Below, piece by piece: positions 23,268 through 33,759 of a stretch of DNA of 64,000 nt (position 1 is the first letter of the stretch; each line of letters opens with the position of its first letter). The stretch is from Prorocentrum cordatum. Lineage: Eukaryota; Sar; Dinophyceae; Prorocentrales; Prorocentraceae. A program made the translations under genes and the position numbers. The stretch lies in the NCBI GenBank assembly GCA_963575745.1, contig CAUYUJ010014326.1, positions 220,001 to 284,000 on the forward strand. The letters are read 5' to 3'. The notes under the pieces were generated by a model, which worked only from the letters and a program-made list of their open reading frames with translations, was not told the origin of the DNA and did no database searches.

Positions 23268-24197
23268 TCAAGTCTGCTGCGCCATGTGGATCACCTCCAG
23301 CGCTGCTCGGAACTTCGGGCCATTCAAGACCTCAGTGAACAAGTCGGCCTTCATCTGCGAGGTTGGGCAATGCTCGATGCTCAGTTGGAGGTCCCAGTCG
23401 TTCAGCATCTCGTGCAGCGTGCCCGCGCAGACGCGCTGCGGGCGCGGCAGATGGCGCAGCCGCTTCGAGTAGCCTTTGGTTACGGCTTGGATCGTCTGCA
23501 TGTTGTCGACCCTGCACGTTATCCCAATCCTGCGTGGAAGGGCCTCGCCCAGGAGCATCTGGATCGGCATGGCCTCCCGCCGCGCGACATGGGAGAATGC
23601 GACTGTTTCGGTCTCGGCGGTGGACCCTCCAGTGGGCGACTGCTGCGAGCATCCCCAAGACAATGGGAAGCTACGGCCAGAGGCCGGCGAGAGCAGCTCA
23701 ATCCACCGTCCGGTCACGGACTTGCTGGTCATCGGGTCGCCGTTCCAGTCGGCGTCAGAGCACGTCAGCAGCAGCAGATCGTCCACGTCGGCTGGGGCAA
23801 GCGTACCCTTGAGGACGTGCGTGGAGGTGCAAGCAGCATACATCATGAGACGGATGAGTGCCAGGTCGTGGACAGTGGTCCAGCGCGACACTCCTCTACA
23901 CAGACGCTGCGCGGCTGCAGCCAGGTCGGGCCTTCCAACGCGGCACAAGAAGAGGGGCGACGCAGAGTGCGACGCCGCGACGTCCGCGAACCCCCCTGCC
24001 TCCTCGGAGTCCTGCGCCCAAGACTCGGCTGAGATGTACGGCGTGTCCACGGGCCTGGTGGTCCTGAGGCCAGCGTCGGTGCAGAAGCGCTCTACCATCG
24101 CCCTGGTGTAAGCGATCATCGACGTCACGACTGTGCGAGGCGCATCGGGGAGCTTCGGATCGAAAGGGTCGAGGGCGTAGTACGTAGTACGCGCCAA
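23268..24197 (-). pseudogene. RNase H of element B
   Basis: The frame contains TCSDADWNGDPMTSKSVTG (first catalytic Asp and the KSVTG signature), STAETETVAFSHVARREAM, RVDNMQTIQAVTKGYSKRL and CPTSQMKADLFTEVL, a complete Copia RNase H ending in a stop 33 bp before the polypurine tract. It is reached from RT by a frameshift near 24190. The domain itself has no internal stop. Confidence 0.88.
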
Positions 24198-25080
24198 TTA
24201 ACTTGTTCACCGGCGCCGGCTCGTCCTTGAACTCGATGCTCTTGCACAGCGCCTCCCAGTGGGCGTCGGCCTTGCACCCCAGAGCCGCCAGGAGCAGGTC
24301 GTCGACGTAGACGGTCAGCATGCCCCCGTCGGCATGGACGAACACGCCCGGCCAAGAAGGCACCGAGTGCCATCCGAGCCCGAGCAATACCTGGGTGAGC
24401 TCCTTCTCCCACAGGGCCCCTGCCTCCGGGTGCCCGTGCAAGGCGAGGAGGAGCAGGCATACAGGCCGAACGTATAGTGGTTTGCTCCTGTCACCCCCCT
24501 CGAACCACGCGTCGGACCACCACTCCCTGGGTATTTCAACCCACGTCTCGATCGTGCCGTCCACGTTGATGCGAGCCTGGAGGTAGGCTTGCAACGCGTC
24601 TCGCACCGTGATGCTGAGGCGCTTCAGGATAGCCGCGGCCACGGTGCACCGAATGGCGACGAAGGACGCCGGGCTGTTGCTCACCTCCTCGTGCAAATTC
24701 ACCGCCGCCATCCCCGTCTTAGTCCTGATGTTCGATCCCTGGAACACCGCACGAAATTTCATCCTCCTATCCTCCTCATGCTGCGCTCCAGCGTTGGTCC
24801 AGCCCAAGATCCCGAAGATGCGACCCGTCATGACCTCGGCCTTCGAGGTGTCGCGCACGAGGTCCTTGTATTCCCTCACCGTGGACTCGTCCCAAGTTTT
24901 CCGCGTACGATGCCCAGAGAGCTCCTTGTCTATGGCAGCCCGCGCCTTGCCCGACTTTGCTCCCTCCGACTTCAGCGGGGCCGTCCAGGTGACGAGCACG
25001 GACCACTTGGGCGTCTTCCTGCCGACGTCGTCTTGCGCGGTGTCGTCGCGGTCGGCGTGGCCCCCGGCGACGCGGCATCC
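24185..25080 (-). pseudogene. Reverse transcriptase of element B
   Basis: The frame includes MKFRAVFQGSNIRTKTG, the RDALQAYLQA palm segment, CLLLLALHGHPEAGALWEKEL and MLTVYVDDLLLAA, with the YVDD catalytic box at about 24298-24309. Palm and finger motifs are all present and uninterrupted. It is joined to the preceding linker by a frameshift near 25085 and to RNase H by another near 24190. High GC and strong third-position GC distinguish it from element C. Confidence 0.9.
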
Positions 25081-25084
25081 CCGG

Positions 25085-26095
25085 CGCCAGGGCGCGCGGC
25101 TCGAGCAACTTGAGGAGCCCCGCGCTGTTCGTGAACACGCGCAGGGGGTCGTCCGCGCGTCGCTCGATGGGGTCGTCGCTCTGGCCCTCCACGGCAGGCT
25201 CGCTGAGGCTAGCCATCGAGACGACACGATGATCAGACCCAGCGTACTCCAGCAGCTGCCGCACGTCGCTGCGCAACCACACGGAGGACGTCGGCGGCCA
25301 CCCCCAGTAGATGTAGCCTCCCTGCTTGACGACGTGACGGCAGAAGCCAACAGCGACCTCGACCCGGCGGTCTGGGAGTTCGCCTGGCGCGCGCACCGTG
25401 CTGACCCAGACGTGCAGCGGAATGCCAAGCTGGCTGCAAGCCCGGACGATGCCGCGCAAAGCCCTGATGGTCTCCTTCCTGCACAGCTCGTCGCCCTCCG
25501 TGACTCTGACGGTCAGGGCGTGCTGCGGCATGAGCTCCGCGATCATCGAATCCTCATCCGTAAATATATCCACCACAACAACCTTGAACTGCCCGCTCCG
25601 GATCTTCGCGCGAACAGCTCGCAAGATGTCGCCCTGCAGTCCGGACTGGCTCAGGCGCGTGGCCATCGAGCCGGCCGTCGCAGCAGCTGGGCTATCTTGC
25701 ACATGCGCGGCCTCGTACTCAGGCTTCGCGCTCCACCGATCCCTGCCCGCGTACATGAGCTGAGCTGCAGCTGGTACTTCAGCAGCTGGGGGTCCACGAG
25801 CGTCCTCGCTTCTGGCGTCCGCGGCACTTGCCGGGAGGCTCCCCCTGGTCCGCTCGGCATGTTCATATGCCGCCTTCCGAGCTTCTTGAGCAGCGAAGCC
25901 CACGGGATCCTACTCCTTCCACTCCTGGCGCAACTTCTCCTGGTTAGATTTCTTGAACATGAGCCATGCCTCGGGAAGACCGTGGGCGGCCTCCGGCCCC
26001 AGGGCGGAACCGAAATCGCCCTCCAGCCCTTGGGCGGGAAGTCGAAGCCCTCCAGCCCTTGGGCGCGCGATTTCCTTCGACCTCCAACTCCGCAC
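25085..26095 (-). pseudogene. Integrase-RT linker of element B
   Basis: The frame begins with LMFKKSNQEKLRQEWKE, has TAG at 25908-25910, and continues through an Ala-rich helix, a VVVVDIFTDEDSMIAELMP segment and a VKQGGYIYWGWPP segment before the frameshift into RT. Similar linkers occur in other dinoflagellate Copia polyproteins; no separate function is proposed. Confidence 0.6.
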
Positions 26096-27833
26096 GGCCG
26101 AGCTCGGCAGGCTCGTCCTTAGGCTCGTGTTCAGTGGCGGCCTGCTCGCCGCCGTTTTTCTCGACCACCTCCTGCTTTGGCTCTAGGTCGTCCGCCGCCT
26201 GCGAGTCCTCGGGGTCCAGCGCGACGGACTCGACGAAGCTGCCGGGCTCCAGCTTCGGGGCATTCTCCTCCATGGCCCCGTCGTAGGCCTCGTCGCCCGG
26301 CCCCTCGCTCACCTCGGACAGCTGCAACGCCCACGACTCGTTGTCATCAGTCACCGCTGGCGCTGGGAAGCTCGCATCCCTGGATGCTCCGGCGAGCTTG
26401 AGGCGCTGGCGGATGGGGAATATGATGCGGTCCGGGAAGTCTACCTCCGCGGAGTATCTGATGCCTGCCCGGGACGGCCAGTCGCTGTTGAGGAGGCGCT
26501 CCTTCCTGACGACGCCGTACGTCCGGTTCCACGCGAAGCCTGGCCCGCAACCGACGCCGACCAGCACATGCGGCACCATCCTGGGGCTCCATTTCGAAGG
26601 TTTGGCGCCGCCGCGTCGGGCAGCAGCGACGAACACCAGCGCTCCGAATGGGCACTGCTCGTACTCGGCGGACGTCCGGTAGCGGCGCTCGTATGGAGTG
26701 AGCCCGTCTGCCCCCCTGCAGTGGCCGTTGTACTGCATGCACCAATAGCAGATCGCACACACCCACCACGATGCCGGAAAGGCAGCCATGAGGAGCAAAG
26801 CCCGGGCCCCCTCGACCACCGTGCGGTTGAACCGCCCGATGACCCCGTTGCTCTGCGGCGCGCGCGGGATGCTCTGGCAGTGCGCGAACGGCCGCATTCT
26901 GCGGATCCTGCGGCTCGCAGCCGCAAGCTCGGGGGCATTGTCGCTCCACCAGCGGCGGATCTCAGGCACAGCGTTGTCGAAGGTGTGGTGGGCCTCGACG
27001 ATGGTGTCGGCGTCCCTGGAGCTCGCCGGAAAGACTCCGGCGAACTTCGCACGCTCGTCAAGCATGTTCAAGCTGCACTTCGCCGATCGAGCGGCCTCCG
27101 AGCCCGGCTGCATGACGATGTGGTCCAAGTGCACGCACGCGCCGAACGGCCTCTCGTCCGCGTCGGCGCAGCGAACGCACACGCCGCTGACCGGGCATCG
27201 CCGCGAAGGCCACTTGGCGCGTTTGCCTCCCCGGCACCTGGGGCAGTACTTCGGCATGGCCGGCTGGTGCAACGCGACGTGCTCCTTCGCGAGGCGCGAC
27301 GTGTCGCAGGGCAGCGCGATGTCGACGATGAAGTCCTCAAGCTGGACCCGGTGGAATATCAGATCGTCCTGCAGGTCGCCGTCGTAGCTCGCGATGCCTC
27401 CCACCAGCACTCGGGCAACGTGCCTTGCAGCGTCATTTTGCCCAAGTTCCACGGTCTCGTCAACAATGCCGATCTGCGAGATCTCCTCCCCGTCCTCCTG
27501 CTCCGCGTCCTTCTCGCCCTCCTCGTGCTCGCCCTCCTCCTGCTCGTCCTCCTCCCGCTCCACGTCGTCGTCTTGAGGTGGATCCGCCTCCAGAGGCAAG
27601 ACGTCGTCGATCATCGAGTCGTCGTCGGCCACAGCGACGTTGACCAGCAGCCGCTTGCCCGCAGATGGGTCCCTGCGCGGCTTGGGCTGCGACTCGACAT
27701 ACGGCGCGAAGTCGGGGTCGACCTCCACGTCGACGCGTCGGCCATCAGGCCGGAAAGCGTCTGGAGCAGGAGCGAAAAGCTTCCAGGTGACCTCGAAGCC
27801 CAACTGGGCGCAGCGGCGCCCAACCGTCAGCAC
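25944..27833 (-). pseudogene. Integrase of element B, catalytic Glu lost
   Basis: Zinc-binding residues H185, H189, C197 and C200 of this frame precede the first Asp (VHLDHIV, D237) and second Asp (WWSDNAPEL, D298). The third acidic residue should lie in SNGVxERxNRT, but this copy reads SNGVIGRFNRT, with GGG for Gly where GAG is expected. Upstream is an acidic linker (residues 70-130) and downstream an Ala/Glu/Pro-rich tail. The D,D,E triad is therefore incomplete and strand transfer should be abolished. The frame is continuous with the upstream Gag-protease frame apart from TAG at 27855-27857. Confidence 0.9.
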
Positions 27834-27854
27834 TCGGACCGTCTCGTCCGCTTC

Positions 27855-28799
27855 CTAGAGCACGGTTGCCTCCACGTCCTCGCCGATCTCGCTGAGGTGC
27901 GTGACGACGGCGCGGTCGCAGTGGACGTTGCCTCCGCCGGTCTCAACCGCGACCTGGTCGTGGAGATCCTTGTGAGCCCCCTGGAGGCCTTTCCCCGACG
28001 CGTCGAAGCTGGCCGCGGTGTCCAGCACCCATTTGTCAGAGGCGCCGCAAAGGCCCCCCGACGAGCAGAGGTGCAATTTCCTGCCACCGCCCTTGCCCTT
28101 CTGCTTGGCCTCAGCCTCGCGCTTCGCCTTCGAGACCGCCGCGAGGTCCCGCTTGTCGCCGTCGCCGCGCTTGTAGATGCACTTGTCCCCGTGGGAGCAC
28201 TTGCCGTCCGCGAAGAACTTGCACTTGTCGCCGGGCTGCCGCCCGAGGGCGACCGCGGTCCCTGCTGGCCAGGCCGCGATGGGCGCGTGGATGCTGCCCT
28301 TCCAGTGGACGTGCTTGCAAGTGTCGCCGAACTTGCAACTCCCGGACCTCCAGAATCCACAGGCGACCTGCGGATGCTCAGGTACAGGCATGGCCGGTTC
28401 CCTGGGGGCGGCCTTGGCTTTCCCCTTCGGCGTGGCCTGCCTGACCTGCTTCATCTGCTTCGGCGTCGGGGTCAGGGCGTCGACGGTCTTGTTCTGCGCA
28501 GCTCTCGCGCATGCCCTCCTGGCCGAATCGCACAGGAACTGCAGCGTCTTCTCCGGGTCGTCGTCGAGGGCGCGGTCGAACTGAGCAAACTCGAAGGCGA
28601 GGTCGGGGACCTTCCGGAGCTCCGGCTCGACGATCGCGAGCAGCAGTGCCTCGTCCGGCTCGACGCTCATCAGGGCGAGCCTGGCGTCCAGGGCGTCGAG
28701 ATACACCTCGAGATCCCCATTGTATTTCAACGCGCTGAGCGCCGCGAGGTGGACGCGGCGCGCCTTGCCGTGGTCGAGCTCGAAACGCCGGAGGATCAT
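27855..28799 (-). pseudogene. Gag C-terminus, CCCH fingers and protease of element B
   Basis: A helical capsid tail (residues 1-100) leads to two finger-like modules: C147-x7-C-x5-C-x3-H165 is complete, while the second (193-211) ends in Arg instead of His. The protease site is KWVLDTAAS at residues 256-264, with D-T-A where D-S/T-G is usual. The frame is shared with the integrase after one TAG. Both the finger loss and the altered protease site may be copy-specific damage. Confidence 0.8.
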
Positions 28800-30479
28800 G
28801 TAGAGGGCCGCCCTGCCGGACGTGGGCGCGCCGTGTCAACGAGGTCCCATTTCTTGGGAATGTACTCGAGGTCCTCGACGCGGTCGGCCTCGAACGCGCT
28901 CTTCACGCACTCGCACTTCCTCGCCCTGACCTTTGAGCGGTTCGAAACACGGCAACACTCTGTCATCAAAGCGATGGTCCACTTCCTGAGACCAGCTGCG
29001 CTCGTGAGGGGGTCGATCTTCATCTCCTTGACCGTCGTGCGGCGGCGCATGAAGGCCTCGTCCTCGTCCTCGCCGTCGCTGCTGGCAATGCAACGCTGCG
29101 CTGGCGAGCCCGCCCCAAAGCCTGCGCCCGGCAGGGCGCCACTCGGCGCTGCCGACGGCATCGCCGGCGCAGTGGCCATCGGAGCTGTTGCCGCGGGGTC
29201 TGTGCGTCTACGATTCGCCGCGCCCCCAATGCAGAATCCAGAGGACGTAAGTGGGTCGACGACTCTCTTGGCGAGCGGAGGCAGCATGGCGATCGGCACG
29301 CGCGGCGCTGGCGCCGTCGTCATTCCGGAGTGGTGCGCGGATCTCTGAGCCGCGGCCAGCTCCCGCCTGACCTCGGCCACCTTCCGCATCTCACTTTCCG
29401 CCTGCGCCTCCGCCCTCGTTGACATGGCATTCGCCTCCACGCAGCGCTGGAAGGCGTCGCTGATCTCGTCCCCCAGCTTCTGGATGTACTCGTTGGCGTC
29501 CTTGCTGAACTCCTCGGAGTACCTGTTGCTGTCCTGAAGCTGCCCGTGGGTCGAATCGCTCTGCCATTGCCAAACAGCCGCCTCCTCGGACTCCTCGTGG
29601 ACCCGGTCGTGCAGCATTTCTATCCGCTCCTCGTAGACCGACTGCTCGTCGAAGAACTGCTTCTCCCGCGCCTCCACGGCGATCTGCTGTCGGGCCGCGG
29701 CCACCGCCTGCACTCGCGCGGCCTCGGCCGATCGGGTGTGAGCGCGCAGCTCCAGCATGGCGTTGCGCTCCTCGAGATGGACGCACTCGTTTCGCAAGCC
29801 CTCCTCGGTCGCGCGCATGCGGCGCTCGGCGTTCACCTCGAGCCCCCGGAATCTCGCGGCGACTTGCCGCTCGACCCCTTCCTCGGCCAAGAAGAAATGC
29901 TGCCTTTGTACGCCGAGTTCACCGTGAAGTTCTGCTCGATAGCCGTCGCGGCATTCCTCCGCAATGCCCTCGACCACCTGCGAACATCCTGGTTCTGGGC
30001 CGCCTCGTGCTCCACGATCTCGACGCGCTTGCGGAGCTCCGCGAAGAGTTGCTGGCCCCTCAGCCGCTCGCGCTCTTGCGCCTCGGCCCGGATCGCCTGC
30101 GTCTCGTGCCTCGCGTTGTGCTCCGCCGCCTGGATTGCCTCGTCCCTCGCGCCGCTCTCGACAACCGCCTCGGCTGCGTAACGCTCTCGCAGTCGTCGTG
30201 CATCTGTTTCCTCTGCCTCCCAACGACTGCGTCTTGCTTCCACTTCGAACTCTTCCATCCTCTCGTGGATCCCCCCTCGTCAACGTTCTCGATGATCCTG
30301 CTCATCTCCCGGGCCCAGTCGACGCTCAAGTCGGCCGCCTCGTCCGCGATCGGGATGCGGGGCGACCGGCTACGGTTCGCTGCCCCCTGCTGCTCCTGAC
30401 GGCCCGGACTCGGCGGACCAGCCGCCAGGCCCATCCTCGGCGGGCCCGCCAGTGGAATCAACGTTGGTCGATACGCCAT
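28796..30479 (-). pseudogene. Gag N-terminal and coiled-coil region of element B
   Basis: The ATG at 30479 lies 25 nt inside the 5' LTR. The first frame (30479-30270) ends at a G-run indel (about 30270-30276), after which the sensible text is a Glu/Arg/Ala-rich coiled coil (MEEFEVEARRSRWEAEE onward, to about 29940), then a third frame (to 28796) with further coiled coil and a Pro/Ala-rich stretch. The capsid fold begins near the end of this interval (LRKWTIALMTECC). Three frames are needed to read Gag, so it is broken. Confidence 0.75.
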
Positions 30480-30793
30480 TGCGGTTGTAAGCGAGGCTCT
30501 TAACTGTGGAAGTCAAGAGTCAAGAGTGTCTGCCGTCTTTCAGCTGCTCCAGATTCCAACCGCCCTAGCTCTTGCTCGGTATTATGGTTCCCGTTGGCCT
30601 CTACGTTGGCCTCGCTCGTGATGGCTTGTTGCTCTTTCTTCTGGACATCCGTGTAGCACTGGGTTCTGGCTCTGACTTGCTCTCCGGCCCGTTTTGTCCG
30701 AGGTCGCCACTTGGCCTTTTTCCCTATGCACCGGCACGTGGATCACAGAAGTTACTGGCAGTACAACCTGCTTAGGCTACAAACCCGTCTGGG

Positions 30794-30814
30794 CTTGAGC
30801 CAAAAATTGCACGG
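30794..30814 (-). promoter_or_regulatory. Dinoflagellate spliced-leader-like relic in the 5' LTR
   Basis: On the minus strand the 21 nt start CCGTGCAA and end TTTTTGGCTCAAG. Compared with the dinoflagellate spliced leader (known to end TTTTGGCTCAAG and begin CCGTAGCC), one substitution and two single-base indels explain the difference. Trans-spliced mRNAs that were reverse transcribed leave such relics in dinoflagellate genes. Confidence 0.65.
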
Positions 30815-30866
30815 AAAAGGGGCTCAAAGATGTACCGCACTGCTCCGTGCTATGATTACACGCGCC

Positions 30867-31066
30867 GCGGTGAGCAGCCCGAAGGCGCCACCAGACCGGC
30901 CTCGAGTCAGAAGTGCCGCGGTGAGCGCCGAATGGCGCCACCAGGCCGGCCTCGAGACAGACGTGCCGCGGTGAGCGCCGAATGGCGCCACCAGACCTGC
31001 CTTGAGTCAGAAGTGCCGCGGCGAGCGCCGAATGGCGCCACCAGACCGGCCTTGAGACAGACGTGG
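30867..31066 (-). repeat. Four 50-bp tandem units in the 5' LTR
   Basis: Same alternating two-type arrangement as 22712-22911, with matching unit order, so the array predates the insertion of this copy. Confidence 0.9.
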
Positions 31067-31409
31067 ACGATTCGAAGCCCCCAGAAAACAGCCGACGGCA
31101 AAGCCACAGCGGGGCGAAAAAAAACAAAGCCTGCCGGCATCATGGCCGGGTGGACGCCGGCGAGACAGGCGCTCTGGCAGAATTTCTGGGCGGATCCGCT
31201 CCGTGGCTCCAAATTGTCAGATGCGGCAACAGCCAGCGCCCCCCGTCTTTGGGGGATGCCAGCCCGTCAGTTTTGAAAGAGAGCTAACCTACTCACTCGC
31301 TCATAATATGAATGCGTACGCTGACAATTCCCACTCCTGCCGGCACGAGCGGCGGCGCTCGCAACAGGATGTCATCCGCGCACTGGCGCACTTCAAGTGC
31401 CTTTCGCTG

Positions 31410-32897
31410 TCAGCCCCCAGCCCGCCCCAGTAGCCCCCCAGGACCTTCAGGGCAGTGCGAGGATGAGCATCGCAGAAGCTGCCCTTGGCCAGCGGCTTCT
31501 CGTAAAGGGCGGCGTCGAACGCCTCCTGCTTCCTCGATGCATTCGCTCGATCTGAGGACCCCATTCCCGCGATGTAGGGCCGAGTAGCCTGCGTCGTGCG
31601 CGGCCTTGATGCTAGTCGAAAGCTGGCCCCAAGATCCCACGGCGAGCATTGCTGCCCGCCCCCCGGCCCACGCGCCGTCTGAACCTTTGAACTCGCTTCT
31701 GCACCGATCCTGCCAGGCATCGTTAACAAATGCCCATGGCACTTGCACCCCTTGGGCCATCGCCCGAACTCGCCGCAGGCCTTCCAAGGCAGTTCTTTCG
31801 CAGCGCAGGGCGTTGGTTATCCCGTCAATCATCGCACAAGGATCAACGTCGCCATCTCTTCCTAACCGCCCATCGCCGCTGCCCATCGCAGAAGGGCCCC
31901 AATGATCTATGAGGGGCGGAATCTTACTGATAATGGAGACACAAATACTGCTAGTTTCGCCCATCGCCAGGTGAAGGTACCACCAGTGAAAATCAGGAAT
32001 AAGTGTTTTTCGCGCGCGATGAACAACTAGGCACCGCTCGATGAACCTTTTGCTAAGGCCAGAAGACAGGAACAGCGTCAGAGCCCTGACATGGGACTCG
32101 ACGGTCGGCCACCCTTCTATATTGGAGACAGCATTCTTCAGTGCGCCGAATATTATGTGTAAATGCCATGGGAAGCCGAGCGCACGCGGAAACAAATACT
32201 TATCATTGGCGTCGGGGTCAACGAGGTTTAGCCCCCCGTTCCGCACCTTCGCCATGACGCCACTCAGCGGGCCAAGCTCCAAGACTGGCGGCACGTCCTT
32301 GAGTGCTTTCTCGGTACCTTGGTCTCTCACGCAACCTCTCACATTTTTGCTGTAGGCATCGAGCGCGCATCCAGCTTCGAGAGCTATGCAATGAGCCCGG
32401 CGAAACATATTTTCTTCCATAGAGGTGTCAGCCCGTCCCATCGTGGTCAAAGGCTTCGCGCGGACTTCAAACTCGATCTTGCCGAGGGGATCGGAGTCGT
32501 CTGCAGCAAAAGATGGCATTCGTACCAGAACCTCTCTCGCCATCAGCAGGTCGTGCCCGATTTGGGGAAACGAGTCGTAAGCCAAGAAGACCAAATGAAG
32601 TTCGCGCTTGCCGTTCTCCCTTAAAGAGCACCAATGCATCATCATGAGATCCATCTTGACCTGCCACCTCTGAAGAGTCGTCCTCGAAGGCATAGCAGGC
32701 GGCATGATCGCGGCCAGAGACGCCCCGCCGACTTTCCAAAGTTTTGACGAGAGCAACAAAACATCAGCGAGGTCTTCTGGCCGTTTGAAAAGATGCACCA
32801 GGGGTAGCGCATGCACGATGAAGTCGATCGAGTCAAGAGTCATGAGGACCCCCATTGTCGTCCTCAGCGCCGGCGTCGTCCATGTCCTCGTCGCCAT
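31410..32897 (-). pseudogene. Tandem-unit protein, central part, copy 1
   Basis: A 495-codon frame with protein-like text: an acidic-hydrophobic start (IDFIVHALPLVHLFKRPEDL), RELHLVFLAYDS, CVRDQGTEKAL, then FPRALGFPWHLHIIFGALKN and GLSKRFIERCL. The last about 110 residues are in the wrong frame; the matching frame (31729-31301, YEKPLAKGSFCDAHPRT) leads into the element B insertion. The D-Q-G-T-E followed by a His-rich helical block recalls DDE transposase-like proteins of large eukaryotic genomes, but I cannot assign a family. Copy 1 keeps three Met codons where copy 3 has nine. Confidence 0.5.
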
Positions 32898-33736
32898 GCG
32901 CGGGCCCGCTTTCAGCAGATCCTAGGACAACGGCTGGCTGGCCATGCAATTGACGGGCGCTCATATGATATTCCACTCCGCCCTCTTGTGCAGATCGCAA
33001 ACACGTCAAAACACTCTTCCGCGACTCGAGCAGAACGCGTTCCAAGTGAAGCCGATGAATTACGAGGAGTAGCGCAGGGCCCCTGCCAGGCACGCATCGC
33101 CACCAGCTGCCGAAAATTCGCGCGGCCCGCGTCATCAAGGAAAACCGCGAAACCGCGGCCTCTGCCCTGACCCCTCAAATCCGTCAGCTCATATATAATG
33201 CAGCTGGAACCGAGGACATCGATCTGGCTGAAGTCCCACGCAACCTCTGGCTCTATCTCCAAGTGCCCTGTAGCAATTCCACGCTCACGCGGCCCCGCTT
33301 TCCGCACCCGCTGCAGAGAAGCAATCGCGCACAAGCGGAATGCACCAGTAGTTATCGCAACTAGCAGGCCCACGTGGGATGGCAACGCATCGTCTCGCCT
33401 TCGGCGCTTCGGTAATGCATCGCCAATCGGTGGCCGGCAGGCTCTCATGAGAAAAAAATTCGGGCCAAAATGGCAACGGTGACGCTGGTGATGATGGCGC
33501 GCATTGTGATCATAGTGACCCTGACGATTCATCAACGAACTCAGCCCGCTGAGCTCGACGGCTTGGAAATGGGCCCCACATGCCCGCGCTTCAAAATCCC
33601 AGCTTGCGACATGTGACGACCGTGGCGACGAGGAAACGCTAGACACTTTGCGCCATGATCGGGTACTTCGAGGCATTCGTCGCCGTGCGACTTGCACGAT
33701 TATTGTCGCAGGCTCGAATGCTACAAATCGCAACAA
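32833..33736 (-). pseudogene. Tandem-unit protein, upstream part, copy 1
   Basis: Two frames join near 33120. The upstream one contains LMRACRPPIGDALPKRRRRDD, LLVAITTGAFRLC and EVAWDFSQIDVLGSSCIIYE; the downstream one LLLVIHRLHLERVLLESRK and an acidic AGAEDDN stretch that leads into the central frame at 32897. The same order is seen in copies 2 and 3. The first 100 codons of the 33736 frame (Arg/Ser-rich) may not be coding. Confidence 0.45.
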
Positions 33737-33759
33737 TGCGCGGCGACCCTCCTAAGTCG

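Larger units (their letters stand above)
22359..31382 (-). mobile_element. Element B: LTR-complete Copia retrotransposon, 9.0 kb
   Basis: Two direct repeats of 868 and 878 bp flank a minus-strand gag-pol in Copia order (Gag, protease, integrase, RT, RNase H). The LTRs start TG and end CA, a purine tract adjoins the 3' LTR, and a short target duplication flanks the whole. The Gag ATG lies only about 25 nt inside the 5' LTR. The polyprotein has five or six frameshifts, two in-frame stops (27855, 25908) and an integrase active-site change, so it is non-autonomous. The LTRs differ at many positions (several percent by eye), so the insertion is not recent. It splits copy 1 of the tandem array. Confidence 0.93.
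30505..31382 (-). repeat. 5' LTR of element B
   Basis: 878 bp, TG at 30505 and CA at 31381-31382. It matches 22359-23226 with scattered substitutions and a small duplication near its left end (TCAAGAG repeated). The next inward bases lead directly to the Gag ATG; the primer-binding site must lie in this 25-nt leader, and I could not assign a tRNA to it. Confidence 0.93.

Noticed and set aside
22866-26122. Plus-strand open frames of 388 and 504 codons
   Set aside because: They are shadows of the RT/RNase H and linker frames of element B on the other strand.
26568-29348. A 926-codon plus-strand open frame antisense to element B gag-pol
   Set aside because: The minus strand carries clear Gag, protease and integrase motifs; the plus frame exists because of the high GC3 of that region and has no domain signal.
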